Below, piece by piece: positions 1-8,816 of a stretch of 64,000 bases of DNA. Both the position numbers and the translations under genes were made by a program. The notes under the pieces are model-generated. The model saw nothing but the letters and a program-made list of their open reading frames with translations. It did no database searches and was not told where the DNA came from. The first letter of the stretch is position 1; every line of letters starts with the position of its first letter. Source of the DNA: XN24 sp035514535 (lineage in GTDB: Bacteria > Pseudomonadota > Gammaproteobacteria > Steroidobacterales > XN24); the NCBI GenBank assembly GCA_035514535.1, contig DATKAZ010000069.1, forward strand, positions 184,698 through 248,697, written 5' to 3'.

Positions 1-1626
1 GCCGTCAAGCAGCATGACGCCCGCAACCTGACGATTCACGGCGGCCCCAGCACCCCCAGTTACGAGCAGGCCTGTGCCGATTTCATGCGGCGCCACCCGT
101 CGGTCGACATCGCCGTTCACGGTGAAGGAGAGGTCACCACCTGCCAGCTGCTCGAGGCCATTGAGCCCGATGCGGCGGGCGCGCTTCGGCCGGGCGACAG
201 CATGGCCGATGTCGCCGGTCTGAGCATTCGGCGCCCCGGCGCGGAAGCGGGTGAACTGCTGCGCACAGCGCCGCGAACGCGCATGGGGCGACCGGATGTC
301 ATTCCCTCGCCCTATGCCGAAGGTGTATTCGACACGTACGAAGCGCGGGTAGAGGCCGCCATCGTCGAGACCAATCGCGGTTGCCCGTTCAAGTGCACGT
401 TCTGTGACTGGGGGTCGGCGACCAACCAGAAAATCATGAAATTCGACCTGGATCGTATCCAGGCCGAGCTGGATTGGATCGGCCGTAACAGGATCGGCGT
501 GCTGTGGATCGCCGACGCCAATTTCGGCATGCTCAAGCGCGACCTGGAGATCGCCCGCTGGATCATCGATATCAAGCGGCGTTATGGCTACCCGCGGGAA
601 GTGGTCGTCAATTACACCAAGAATGCCAACGAGAGACTTGCCGAGATCATCAAGGTCTTCACCGAAGGCGGCATCATCAGCCAGGGCATCATCTCTATCC
701 AGACCACGGACGAGAAGACGCTGGCGATCATCGATCGGGCCAACATCAAGACCGAGAAATACGATCAGCTCATCGAGATCTTCTCGGACCTCGGCCTGCC
801 GCTGTCGACAGACCTGATGATCGGCCTGCCCGGAATCACTCCGGAGGCCTTCGACCGGGATCTGCAGCGTTATATCGATGTGGACGTGTCGGTCAAGGCG
901 TACCCGACCCAGCTGCTGCCCAACAGCCCCATGGCCCACCCGGATTACATCAGGAAGTACCGGATCGAGGTCGATGCCGACAACTACCTGGTTTCCTGCT
1001 CCAGCTATACGGCCCAGGAGCTTCGGCAGATGAACCTCATCTACCAGGCCTACACGGTCACCGACGGTTATGGCACCTTGCGCCACGTAATGCGATTCCT
1101 GCAGTGGGAGCACGGCATCCGCGCCATCGACTTCATTCACGAGCTGACCGACCTTGCGTACGCCACGCCCGATCGCTTCCCTGCCATAAGCTGGGTCATT
1201 CGGCAGTTCAGCGCCGAGAAGTGCATACCCGGCGGCTGGAAGCAGTTCTACGACGAAATCGCGGCGCTCGTCGAGGCGAGCTACGGAATCCACCGGGATT
1301 CGGCCTTCGATGTGGTGCTGCAGGTGAACGAGGCCGTCATGCCGGATGACGCGCGACACTATCCGCTGAGCGTGGAACTGCAGCACGATTTCGTGAGCTA
1401 TTTCGCCGCTCACAATCGACGGCGCAAGACGTCGATTACTCCGCTAAGGGCCTACCCCCCGGGGCGCCTGACCGTGTCCGATCCCAACGGCATGGCTCAC
1501 ATCGATGTCGAATACCAGCAGTACGATACTCACCAGTTCTTCTGGGAGTTGCACGCCCCCGTGTCGCGCGCAAAATCGATCACGAATGTCTCGAGCCGCA
1601 AGGCAGCATCGCCCGTCGCAGTATGA
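1..1626 (+). CDS. B12-binding-type radical SAM protein, 5' end cut by window edge
   Basis: The frame is open to base 1, so the N-terminus lies outside the window and the first in-frame ATG (85) is not taken as the start. In-window residues include GGPS and HGEGE, typical of the end of a cobalamin-binding-like domain. A radical SAM CX3CX2C cluster site follows (C128, C132, C135 counted from base 1, in RGCPFKCTFC). A TIM-barrel-like region comes next, then a long C-terminal domain of about 200 residues that I cannot name. Family members use a [4Fe-4S] cluster and SAM for radical chemistry, often methylation or rearrangement; the substrate here is unknown. The stop lies 13 nt before the TPR-sulfotransferase start, so the two are probably co-transcribed. 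Confidence 0.85.
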   Translation, partial: AVKQHDARNLTIHGGPSTPSYEQACADFMRRHPSVDIAVHGEGEVTTCQLLEAIEPDAAGALRPGDSMADVAGLSIRRPGAEAGELLRTAPRTRMGRPDVIPSPYAEGVFDTYEARVEAAIVETNRGCPFKCTFCDWGSATNQKIMKFDLDRIQAELDWIGRNRIGVLWIADANFGMLKRDLEIARWIIDIKRRYGYPREVVVNYTKNANERLAEIIKVFTEGGIISQGIISIQTTDEKTLAIIDRANIKTEKYDQLIEIFSDLGLPLSTDLMIGLPGITPEAFDRDLQRYIDVDVSVKAYPTQLLPNSPMAHPDYIRKYRIEVDADNYLVSCSSYTAQELRQMNLIYQAYTVTDGYGTLRHVMRFLQWEHGIRAIDFIHELTDLAYATPDRFPAISWVIRQFSAEKCIPGGWKQFYDEIAALVEASYGIHRDSAFDVVLQVNEAVMPDDARHYPLSVELQHDFVSYFAAHNRRRKTSITPLRAYPPGRLTVSDPNGMAHIDVEYQQYDTHQFFWELHAPVSRAKSITNVSSRKAASPVAV

Positions 1627-1639
1627 AGCCTGGCTCCCC

Positions 1640-3163
1640 ATGACCGACGAGGCTGCAACGCTCCTGCGCCGCGCCGCGCAATTTCATCGCCACGGCCAAC
1701 GACGCGAAGCCATTGCCGTCTACCGGCGCCTGCTGGCGCTAATGCCGGAGCACACTGATTGCTGGTATGAACTCGGCTACCTGTTGAAGGGCGAGGGTCA
1801 GTACGATGAAGCTCTGGCGGCTTACGGTGAAGCGCTGGCCCGGGGGGTCGGGGAACCGGCCGAGGTCCACCTCAACCGCGCGGTCATCTATTCCGATCAC
1901 CTGAGGCAGGATCAGGCGGCCGAGCGGGAACTGCGCGCCGCGCTCGCGATCGACCCGGATTACCTTCCCGCGCTGCTGAATCTCGGCAACCTGCTGGAAG
2001 AACGCGGCCAACGGGAGGACGCGCTTGCCACCTACGACCGCATTCTCTCCGGCGGGGACCAGCCGGGCGACGATCGCCAGAAGGCGTTGCGCAGCGAGGC
2101 GCTCGCCCGGGTCGCCCAGCTGCGCAAGCCGGGCGACGCGGACGACCCCTTGCTGCAACAGCTGGAGACGGCGGCAGCAGATGTCGCACTCGACCATGCA
2201 ACACGAGCCAACCTGCTCTTTTCGCTCGGCCGGGCCCGCGACGCGCTTGGTCATTACGATCATGCCTTTGCAGCTTTCGCGGCGGCCAACCGCCACGCGA
2301 GACAAACGGGGCCGGCCTATTCCCGGGTCCGCGCGCGGCGCCTCACAGATGCGCTGATCGCCACGTTCTCGCGGCCTGCTGCGGGCGACCTCCACGATGC
2401 CGCGCCGGTCGGCATCGAACCATTATTCATCTGTGGCTTGTTCCGCTCGGGATCGACGCTGCTCGAACAGGTGCTCGCGACGCATCAAGGAGTGATCGCG
2501 GGTGGTGAGATCGATTTCCTGCCGCGCCTCGTGCGCGGCCCGTTGGCGCCCTTCCCTGCCTCCGTGGCCACGCTCGACGAGCAGCGCCTGGCGGCGCTGG
2601 CCGACGACTACCTGGCGCACCTGCAACATCTGTTCCCGGATAGCCGGCGTGCAGGCGCGATCATCACGGACAAACGCCCGGACAACTTCCTGCTTATCGG
2701 CCTGATCAAGCGCTTGTTTCCGAAAGCGAGAATCATCCACACGGTGCGTAACCCGCTCGACAACGGCTTCTCGATCTTCATGCAGCACCTGGACCAGCGG
2801 GCCATGCGCTATTCCAGCGACCTCGGCGATATCGGTCATTATTACGGGCAGTATCGGCGGTTGATGGCGCACTGGAAGAGGCTCTACGGAGAAAGCATCC
2901 TGGACTTCGATTACGACGCCTTCGTGCGTGCACCGCGGCCGACGCTGGAGGGGCTGCTCGCATTCCTCGGACTCGAGTGGGAAGAACGCTGCCTGGACTT
3001 CCACCGCCTCGGTAACACCGTCAAGACGGCCAGCTACTGGCAGGTGCGTCGCCCGCTCTACCATGAGGCCTCGGGACGCTGGCGCTCGTACGAGGCGCAT
3101 CTCTCTCCCCTGGTGGCAGCGCTGCAGGAGGCAGGGATTCCCGAGTCAGAGTGGCGCGGATAG
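1640..3163 (+). CDS. TPR-repeat sulfotransferase family protein
   Basis: A 507-residue protein. The first ~220 residues are TPR repeats (for example AIAVYRRLLALMPEHTDCWYEL). The rest is a sulfotransferase fold with a PAPS 5'-phosphosulfate loop at about residue 266 (GLFRSGSTLLEQ) and a 3'-phosphate region (ARIIHTVRNPLDNG), then GHYYGQYRRLMAHW and a C-terminal lid. Such proteins transfer sulfate from PAPS to an acceptor, and the TPRs probably bind a protein or peptide partner. I chose the ATG at 1640, just after the upstream stop, because the longer frame from 1505 runs inside the preceding gene. It converges on the TPR/2OG gene. A second, distinct TPR-sulfotransferase lies at 9552-11462. Acceptor unknown. 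Confidence 0.85.
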   Translation: MTDEAATLLRRAAQFHRHGQRREAIAVYRRLLALMPEHTDCWYELGYLLKGEGQYDEALAAYGEALARGVGEPAEVHLNRAVIYSDHLRQDQAAERELRAALAIDPDYLPALLNLGNLLEERGQREDALATYDRILSGGDQPGDDRQKALRSEALARVAQLRKPGDADDPLLQQLETAAADVALDHATRANLLFSLGRARDALGHYDHAFAAFAAANRHARQTGPAYSRVRARRLTDALIATFSRPAAGDLHDAAPVGIEPLFICGLFRSGSTLLEQVLATHQGVIAGGEIDFLPRLVRGPLAPFPASVATLDEQRLAALADDYLAHLQHLFPDSRRAGAIITDKRPDNFLLIGLIKRLFPKARIIHTVRNPLDNGFSIFMQHLDQRAMRYSSDLGDIGHYYGQYRRLMAHWKRLYGESILDFDYDAFVRAPRPTLEGLLAFLGLEWEERCLDFHRLGNTVKTASYWQVRRPLYHEASGRWRSYEAHLSPLVAALQEAGIPESEWRG

Positions 3164-3170
3164 CAGCTTG

Positions 3171-4952
3171 CTAGTCCAGCGGCGTCATATCGAAGGCCAC
3201 CGTGATGCGCGGCGCCTCATCCTCAAAAGGAACGGTACCGTGCCACATGTAGGACGGAAACAGTGCCAGGTAGCCCACCCGCGGGCGAATCACTCGCCTC
3301 GGCGGCAGGTCGAGCCCGAGTTCCACCGGTGGCTGCCCGAACTGGATATAGCCCGCCGTATCGTCCGGGTCCGCTTTCTCCCGCACTGCAGGTGGCAGGG
3401 AGACATAGAACGCCGAACTCATCCAGCCTTCCGTGTGTATATGGTTGACGTGCCTGCCAGAGGACCAGAGCTTCACCGACCATGAGCCGGCGAACCGCAC
3501 GCTGCGGGCCAGGCGCCGCAGGAAGGGATGCTCCGGATCGGCCGACAGCTCGGCACTGGCGAGGCGCCCCTCGATCGCCTGCAACAGGGCGGCCTGCGTA
3601 GCGCGAATCACCGGATCCGGCCGCCCGAAAAGCTTGCCGGGGGTCTGCGAGCCGCCGCGCAGGCTCTGGTGGATGGGCTCGCGCCGCGCCTTGTGCAACG
3701 GGTCGAGCGTAGCCTCCAGACAGGGCATGAACTCCGCGTGGCTGCTGAAACCGTGGGGCGGCGGCACCTCGACCAGATCGATCAGGCGCTCGTAATCGCA
3801 CAGCCATAATTCGCGCGGGTCGTCCAGCAGTCGCCAGGCCGTGCCGAGGTAGCCCCAGGCCTCCTGGTCGTCGGGATTGATGCGCGTGGCCTCGGTGGCA
3901 CGCGCCGCGGCCGCATCCCACTTGCCCGCTTTCAGCAGGTGCCGCGTATATGCGTTCAAAAAGGAAGGATCACTGCTGCCCAGGGAACGATGCGCCTGCG
4001 CAAACAGGATGCCGGCCTCATTCGAGCGGCCCTGCATTTCATGCGCGTTCGCCTCGAGCGCGACCAGCAGCGGATGATCCTCCTGGCCGCGCAACACCCG
4101 CAGCCGTTCGAGCGCCTCCTCAGATTGCTGCGTCTCCAGCAACAGTCCCACGTAGGCGAGTTGCAGGGGCTGATTTTCCGGGTGCGCCGTCACCGCCGCG
4201 CGGATCGCGGCGAAAGGATGCTCGTCCGGCGCCAGCGCGGCGCCGTGTTCCCAAAGCAGGTGTACCAGCATGACCTGGCCGGCCGCGTAGAGCGGATAAT
4301 CGCGGACCAGCCTGCGTGCGCCGGACAGCGCTGCCTCGAATTCGCCGAGGTCCACCCGGACGCCGGCTTCCGCGTTCACGAGTTCGGGGCCCGACAAGCC
4401 TGCCTTGCGAGCCGCCTCCAGGCAGGGGAGCGCCTCCGCCGGCCGGCCCAGCAATCGCAGCACCACGCCCAGATTCACCCAGCCGGCGCCGTTGCCCGGC
4501 GCGAGCGTGACCGACCGGCGGAACGCCGTCTCCGCACCTTCGAGATCGTCCGCCGCGCGGCGCGCACTGCCGAGTGCCTGCCAGGTACTTGCGGCATCGG
4601 GCCGCAACTCGACCGCGCGCGCCAGTGCCGCTACGGCGCCTGCAGACTCACGCCGTTTCAGCGCCGCCAGACCGCGCTTGTGCAGGAACTTCGCGTAGTT
4701 TCCGGTGACCATCGGATGTCCGGGCGCAAGTGCGAGCGTGCGCCTGAACGCCTCGTCGGCCAGCGACTCCGCCCCCGTCGCGGCCAGGCACAACGCCAGC
4801 ACATGTCGGGCGTCCGGCGCATTCGGCGCCTCGGTGACCACGGCGCGAGCCAGATCCAGCGCCTCCGTCGCCTTGTCGGCCTGCAGCAGGCGAAACGCCT
4901 GCCCGACGCGGGTCGCCTGCGCAGGGTTCAGCGCTTGCAGGACCTGCGACAA
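3171..4952 (-). CDS. TPR-repeat protein with C-terminal putative 2OG-Fe(II) oxygenase domain
   Basis: A 593-residue protein. Residues ~10-470 are tandem TPR-like helices rich in Ala/Leu. The last ~100 residues resemble the putative 2OG-Fe(II) oxygenase family (2OG-FeII_Oxy_5 type). Visible motifs are HVNHIHTEG (H501-E508), an FPSYMWHGT segment with H571, and R582 in APRITVAFD, which fit iron ligands and a 2-oxoglutarate carboxylate anchor. No signal peptide is seen, so it is likely cytoplasmic. It ends 7 nt from the end of the convergent sulfotransferase gene and starts 10 nt from the stop of the 164-residue exported protein upstream. The combination suggests modification of a peptide or protein held by the TPRs; the substrate is unknown and hydroxylation is inference. 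Confidence 0.75.
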   Translation of the reverse strand: MSQVLQALNPAQATRVGQAFRLLQADKATEALDLARAVVTEAPNAPDARHVLALCLAATGAESLADEAFRRTLALAPGHPMVTGNYAKFLHKRGLAALKRRESAGAVAALARAVELRPDAASTWQALGSARRAADDLEGAETAFRRSVTLAPGNGAGWVNLGVVLRLLGRPAEALPCLEAARKAGLSGPELVNAEAGVRVDLGEFEAALSGARRLVRDYPLYAAGQVMLVHLLWEHGAALAPDEHPFAAIRAAVTAHPENQPLQLAYVGLLLETQQSEEALERLRVLRGQEDHPLLVALEANAHEMQGRSNEAGILFAQAHRSLGSSDPSFLNAYTRHLLKAGKWDAAAARATEATRINPDDQEAWGYLGTAWRLLDDPRELWLCDYERLIDLVEVPPPHGFSSHAEFMPCLEATLDPLHKARREPIHQSLRGGSQTPGKLFGRPDPVIRATQAALLQAIEGRLASAELSADPEHPFLRRLARSVRFAGSWSVKLWSSGRHVNHIHTEGWMSSAFYVSLPPAVREKADPDDTAGYIQFGQPPVELGLDLPPRRVIRPRVGYLALFPSYMWHGTVPFEDEAPRITVAFDMTPLD

Positions 4953-4962
4953 GACTCCCCCG

Positions 4963-5457
4963 CTACTCTATGCGCCGCACGCGGAGCGCGACCCGCCCCG
5001 GCGTAACCAGCATGAAGGAACCCAGGGCGGCGCGGCGAATATTCACCTGATCGCCCTCCGTCAAGGGGCCCCGGACAGTGACTTCGGTTTGCAGCCACAC
5101 CTGACCGTTGTCCAGCGTGATGATCCTCTCCCCCGAGGAACGGTAGCGAATGCCGACGACGGTCGCCTCGATCAGCTCCACTCGTTTGTCACGCGCGCGC
5201 TCCGGCTCCCGGGCCCGCAGCTGGGCCTCGCTCAGGCCGAAATCCTGGCTCCGCTTGTCGGTCTGGGTCGAGTCGGCATCCGGCATCTCTTCCCGGACTG
5301 GCCTGTCCACCGGACGAGGGAAAGCTGCGTCATAACAGGCCAGGCGTTCCTGGCCGTCCTCGATGGCCGCGCAGGGGTGGGCGATCGCAGCGGGCTCCGC
5401 GCCAAAGGCGGTCAGCGCCACGAACATGGCCGGAATACACAATGCGGCGCGCAACAC
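4963..5457 (-). CDS. Exported protein of unknown function with CxxI...RLACYD motif
   Basis: A 164-residue product if started at GTG 5457. That codon has a strong Shine-Dalgarno (GAGGTGA) 5 nt upstream, while the longer ATG frame adds 61 residues of non-protein-like sequence. It begins with a signal peptide (VLRAALCIPAMFVALTAFGA). The mature N-terminus HPCAAIEDGQERLACYDAAFP resembles the CA..xx.RLACYD signature of small periplasmic proteins such as the VasI/TagO type. The C-terminal half (ERIITLDNGQVWLQTE) looks like a beta-rich domain. No type VI secretion genes are near, so that link is only a resemblance. It is transcribed toward and 10 nt before the TPR/2OG gene, so they may form one operon. 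Confidence 0.7.
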   Translation of the reverse strand: MLRAALCIPAMFVALTAFGAEPAAIAHPCAAIEDGQERLACYDAAFPRPVDRPVREEMPDADSTQTDKRSQDFGLSEAQLRAREPERARDKRVELIEATVVGIRYRSSGERIITLDNGQVWLQTEVTVRGPLTEGDQVNIRRAALGSFMLVTPGRVALRVRRIE

Positions 5458-5582
5458 GCGGTTCACCTCGGACTGCGGGATCAACACAAGTGGGCGCCGG
5501 ATGATAACGATGCAGCATTGCACGCCGCAAGATCCTCTTGGCACCGCGCCGACCGTGATAATCTGCGACAAACAATCGAGAG

Positions 5583-6533
5583 ATGATCTTTTTGAGCCTG
5601 GAACACTGGGAAACCTATTACCGGGGCGGTGCGCTGGCAACTTGTCCCACCGACGCTGCGGGTGGCTATGACCGCGAGCTGCGCGATGGCTGGGTCGAGT
5701 TCTTCACGGATCTTCCCGAAGACGCAAGGATACTCGATGTCGGCACGGGCAACGGCGTGGTGGCGCTGATTGCCCTCGAGACGGCATCCGAACTCGGGCG
5801 CCGTTACGAGATCCACGGCACCGACCTCGCGCGCGTCGACCCGCCGCGCAATCTGCCGGACGGGGCCAGACGCCTGGCGGGGATCCAGTTTCATGCAGGT
5901 GTAGCGACGGAGAAGCTGCCGTTCGAGGCAGAAAGCTTCGACGCCGTCAGCGGCCACTATGCGCTGGAATACGCCCACATCGACGAGGCGCTGGCGGAGA
6001 TCCGCCGCGTGCTCAAGCCGTCGGCTCGCGCTCGGTTCATCCTCCACCACAAGGACTCGCTGCTCGTCCAGAACGCCCATCGGTCGCTGCGCCAGGCCGA
6101 CTGGGTGCTGAAGGAGACCAAGATCTACCGGCTGCTGCGGCGCCATATCGAGGCGGAACGGAAATCGCGGGTGGCAGCGCGCAAGACCTGGCAGGAACTG
6201 AACCTGGCGGCCGAGTTCCTGCAGGAAGGGCTGCGCGAGCCCGGCGCAACGCTGATCGTGGGCGCGACGCTGGATGCCGTGCAGAAGCTGCTCCACCTGC
6301 GGTCGAAGCTGCATCCGACCGCCCTGGAGCGCGAGATCGACCGCGTGGAGAACGAGTTGCGCGCGTCCGTGCGCCGCCTCCACGACCTGGTGGACCGCGC
6401 CCGGCGCGACACCGATATGGCGGCCATCGAGGCCATGGCCCGCGAGGCCGGCCTCGAGGTCACGGAACGGGTCGAGCAGTACCACGACGGGGACAACCTC
6501 GTGGGCTGGCGCCTGACCCTGGAACGCGGCTGA
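5583..6533 (+). CDS. Class I SAM-dependent methyltransferase
   Basis: A 316-residue Rossmann-fold methyltransferase. Motif I is ILDVGTGNG (residues ~49-57), an acidic motif II sits at IHGTDLARV, and the motif IV region is FDAVSGHYALEYAH, where a phosphorylation-type NPPY is absent. The first 40 residues (SLEHWETYYRGGALATCP) are typical of a small-molecule methyltransferase cap. The C-terminal ~130 residues are helical and charged, probably a coiled coil. It is divergent from the 4963-5457 gene, separated by 125 bp. The ATG at 5583 follows a weak CGAGAG; a TTG at 5595 is an alternative start. The substrate cannot be told from sequence. Confidence 0.8.
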   Translation: MIFLSLEHWETYYRGGALATCPTDAAGGYDRELRDGWVEFFTDLPEDARILDVGTGNGVVALIALETASELGRRYEIHGTDLARVDPPRNLPDGARRLAGIQFHAGVATEKLPFEAESFDAVSGHYALEYAHIDEALAEIRRVLKPSARARFILHHKDSLLVQNAHRSLRQADWVLKETKIYRLLRRHIEAERKSRVAARKTWQELNLAAEFLQEGLREPGATLIVGATLDAVQKLLHLRSKLHPTALEREIDRVENELRASVRRLHDLVDRARRDTDMAAIEAMAREAGLEVTERVEQYHDGDNLVGWRLTLERG

Positions 6534-6581
6534 TCGCCGGGCGCTGGGGCGTCGATCCCGCCCCGCCCCCCGGCTCCCCGG

Positions 6582-7172
6582 TCAGCCGCCCTCGGCCACG
6601 ACCGCCTTCGCGAAGCCGCTCGCGAAGCGGTCGAAGGTGCGCCGCGCATCCGTCCAGGTCACGGCGTATTCCGACCGCGAGATATCGGGCCGCGTCTGCC
6701 AGGAGTCCTCGAAGCGCCCCACAGCCGATCCGTCCGCGGCGACCAGCGTGGCCGAAACGCGCGCCCCCCCGAGGAAGACGCTGCGGGGATCCAGCGGCCT
6801 GGGACCGCGGGTCTCCTTGCTGCTGCGGGGATCCACGGGCCGGTTCGCCCCCATCTGCTGTTGCGGGGTGGGGCGGTTCGGCATCGCGTCCTCGATCACG
6901 ACGCTGAGCACGGCGTCCGCCGCACCCTCGTCGGCGAGGCGCCCGATCCGGCCCAGCTCGCGCTCCAGGTCCCCGCGCAGGGCCTCGACGAGGTTGGCGA
7001 CTTCACGGTCGCCGTACTCCTCGACCTTGGCCGCCAGGGCATCTCCCACAGTGATCTCCCCGATCGCGATGGTGCGGGGCGGAGCCGCCTTGAACTCCGC
7101 CTCGAACGCAAGCGCGGCCGGGGCAATCCCGCCCAGGGTGAGTATCATGACGAGTGGGCACAAGTATTTCAT
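6582..7172 (-). CDS. Exported protein of unknown function
   Basis: A 196-residue protein starting at ATG 7172, preceded by GGGAGGGGAAG; the longer frame to 7232 adds 20 residues without a ribosome site. It has a clear signal peptide (MKYLCPLVMILTLGGIAPAALA). The mature part holds a beta-alpha unit (RTIAIGEITVGDA), a helix ending LRGDLERELGRIGRLAD, then VLSVVIEDAMP. This layout recalls the small lipoprotein/DUF4410-like group, but there is no lipobox Cys and I do not assign it. A polar insert rich in Pro, Asn and Arg (RPTPQQQMGANRPVDPRSS) splits the fold. It is divergent from the 7326 gene across 153 bp. Confidence 0.65.
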   Translation of the reverse strand: MKYLCPLVMILTLGGIAPAALAFEAEFKAAPPRTIAIGEITVGDALAAKVEEYGDREVANLVEALRGDLERELGRIGRLADEGAADAVLSVVIEDAMPNRPTPQQQMGANRPVDPRSSKETRGPRPLDPRSVFLGGARVSATLVAADGSAVGRFEDSWQTRPDISRSEYAVTWTDARRTFDRFASGFAKAVVAEGG

Positions 7173-7253
7173 GGCGCTTCCCCTCCCGGTCGGTGCCGGT
7201 TCTGTGGCTTGAACTACCATTAGACGCTCCACGGCCCCCGGAGTTCTCCCCGC

Positions 7254-7282
7254 TTGACCCGCGCGGCGCCATCCGTTCTTAT
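7254..7282 (+). promoter_or_regulatory. Sigma-70-type promoter for the 7326-8731 pair
   Basis: TTGACC at 7254-7259, a 17-bp spacer and TCTTAT at 7277-7282 (5/6 and 4/6 matches). It lies about 44 bp before the ATG at 7326, whose Shine-Dalgarno is AAGGGAG. Placement fits the two-gene unit downstream. Confidence 0.4.
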
Positions 7283-7325
7283 TTCCACTGTGTTTCCGCT
7301 GGAAACTGACTCAAGGGAGCTCCCC

Positions 7326-7691
7326 ATGTCCAGATTGCCGAAGTACGCCATGGCCATCATGGCCCTGTTCGCAGCCGCGTCCGCCAGCGGAGAGTGCATC
7401 TACCCCGAACCGCCGGACATGATTCCGGACGGAAACACGGCGAATTACGACGAAATGGTGGCGGCGCACGGCACGGTGCGCGCGTTCGACGAGGACGTGC
7501 GGTCGTTCACCGTCTGCCTGGAGCTCGAGATCAAGGAACTGCTGGAAGATCCGACGGTGGATGAAGAGACCAAGGAGGACCTGCGCGTGCTGCTGGTCCG
7601 CCGGGTCGACGCCGCGGTCGACGAGGCAGAGTTCGTAGTCGGCCAGTTCAACGAGCAGCTACGGATATTCCGCGCGCGCGACGAGCAATGA
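7326..7691 (+). CDS. Small exported protein of unknown function
   Basis: A 121-residue protein with signal peptide (MSRLPKYAMAIMALFAAASASG). The mature start ECIYPEPPDMIPDGNTAN is followed by a helical, acidic domain with a second Cys in FTVCLELEIKELL. The two Cys could form a disulfide in the periplasm. The start at ATG 7326 follows AAGGGAGCTCCCC, and the upstream extension to 7254 overlaps the putative promoter. It recalls a family of short periplasmic proteins with a CIYP(E/D)PP start seen in other gammaproteobacteria, none with a function known to me. Its stop overlaps the ATG of the kinase-like gene (ATGA at 7688-7691), implying translational coupling. Confidence 0.7.
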   Translation: MSRLPKYAMAIMALFAAASASGECIYPEPPDMIPDGNTANYDEMVAAHGTVRAFDEDVRSFTVCLELEIKELLEDPTVDEETKEDLRVLLVRRVDAAVDEAEFVVGQFNEQLRIFRARDEQ

Positions 7692-8731
7692 CCCGGCTCA
7701 TGAGAGCCGGACACTCAGTTTCCGGGACCCGGCTCGCGGCGCTGGTCGCCGCAGGGCTGTGCCTGGCGTCGCCTGCATCGGCTGAAGCCGCCGGCGACAG
7801 CATCGCCCTGCCGGTGGCCGTGATCGAAAGCCGCCTGGCCGGACCGCTGAATGTCGTCGAGACGGAGCAGGCGCGTCCGAAGATCGAGGGCGACCGCTCG
7901 ACGCGAGTGGTGCTGGCGGGTGCACCGGGCGACCCGCTCATGGCGGCCAAGTGGAAGCCGGTGGCTTCGCCGGCCCGCGGGTTCAACAACGAGCCCCGCT
8001 ACGAGCTCGCGGCTTACCGGCTGCAGAGGCTGTTCCTCGACGAATGCGAGTACGTCGTGCCCCCGATCGTCCTGCGGGCGATGGGGCTCGACGAGTACCG
8101 GCGTCACCGTCCGGGGGCACAACCCACCTTGCGCGACACGTCGTCCGCGCTGTTCCTGTTGTCCTACTGGCTGGAGAACGTAACCAATCGCGACGCCTGG
8201 GATGCAGACCGGTTCCGGTCCGATCCGCGTTATGCCCGGCACTGGGGCAACCTGAATATCCTTACCCATCTAATCGACCACAAGGATTCCAACATCGGCA
8301 ACCTGCTGATATCCGAGCATCCCGAGGACCCGAGGGTTTTCGCGGTCGACAACGACGTCGCGTTCCGCAGCGATGGCAGCGATCGCGGCGATACGTGGAA
8401 GCATATCCAGACGGAGCGCCTGCCCGCGGCGACCCTCGAGAGGCTGCGCCGCATCACGCTGGCGGACCTGGAGCAGGCGCTTGGCGTCCTGGCCGAGTTC
8501 AGGGTCGTGGATGGAGAGCTGGTGGCCGTCGAGCCCGGCGAGAATATCCACGCCAGGCGGGGCCTGCGCACCAGTGCAGATCGCGTGCAGTTCGGGCTCA
8601 CATCGGGCGAGATCCGTGACGTGATGCGACGGATCGAGCGGCTCCTGGCGCAAGCCGACAGGGGCAGGATCGCGGCGTTCGCGGATACGACCGAAAACCT
8701 CGGGCACGCATGTCACGCCGCGGCCGAGTGA
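7688..8731 (+). CDS. Exported protein with kinase-like motifs, function unknown
   Basis: A 347-residue protein with a signal peptide (residues ~1-33, ending PASAEA). The body carries motifs in the order of an atypical kinase: a Lys in AAKWKPV, a Glu-bearing helix GFNNEPRYELAAYRL, a catalytic-loop-like LIDHKDSNIGNLLI and a metal-site-like VFAVDNDVAF. This order recalls HipA, Fam20C and phosphoinositide-kinase-like folds, where Asp/Asn of the loop and the D-x-D bind MgATP. Family membership is inference from motif order only. An extracytoplasmic kinase would need an ATP source in the periplasm. It is translationally coupled to the 121-residue exported protein, which may be its partner. Confidence 0.65.
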   Translation: MTRLMRAGHSVSGTRLAALVAAGLCLASPASAEAAGDSIALPVAVIESRLAGPLNVVETEQARPKIEGDRSTRVVLAGAPGDPLMAAKWKPVASPARGFNNEPRYELAAYRLQRLFLDECEYVVPPIVLRAMGLDEYRRHRPGAQPTLRDTSSALFLLSYWLENVTNRDAWDADRFRSDPRYARHWGNLNILTHLIDHKDSNIGNLLISEHPEDPRVFAVDNDVAFRSDGSDRGDTWKHIQTERLPAATLERLRRITLADLEQALGVLAEFRVVDGELVAVEPGENIHARRGLRTSADRVQFGLTSGEIRDVMRRIERLLAQADRGRIAAFADTTENLGHACHAAAE

Positions 8732-8735
8732 CACT

Positions 8736-8765
8736 TTGGAAGTCGTCGCCGAGGTCGACTATATT
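8736..8765 (+). promoter_or_regulatory. Sigma-70-type promoter for the H1-like gene
   Basis: TTGGAA at 8736-8741, an 18-bp spacer and TATATT at 8760-8765, ending 51 bp before the ATG at 8817. The -10 is 5/6 to consensus. Confidence 0.45.
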
Positions 8766-8816
8766 TGAGTCAGGTCGGGCGCATCACGCGCCTGCGCGCC
8801 AATCAAGGGACACCCG

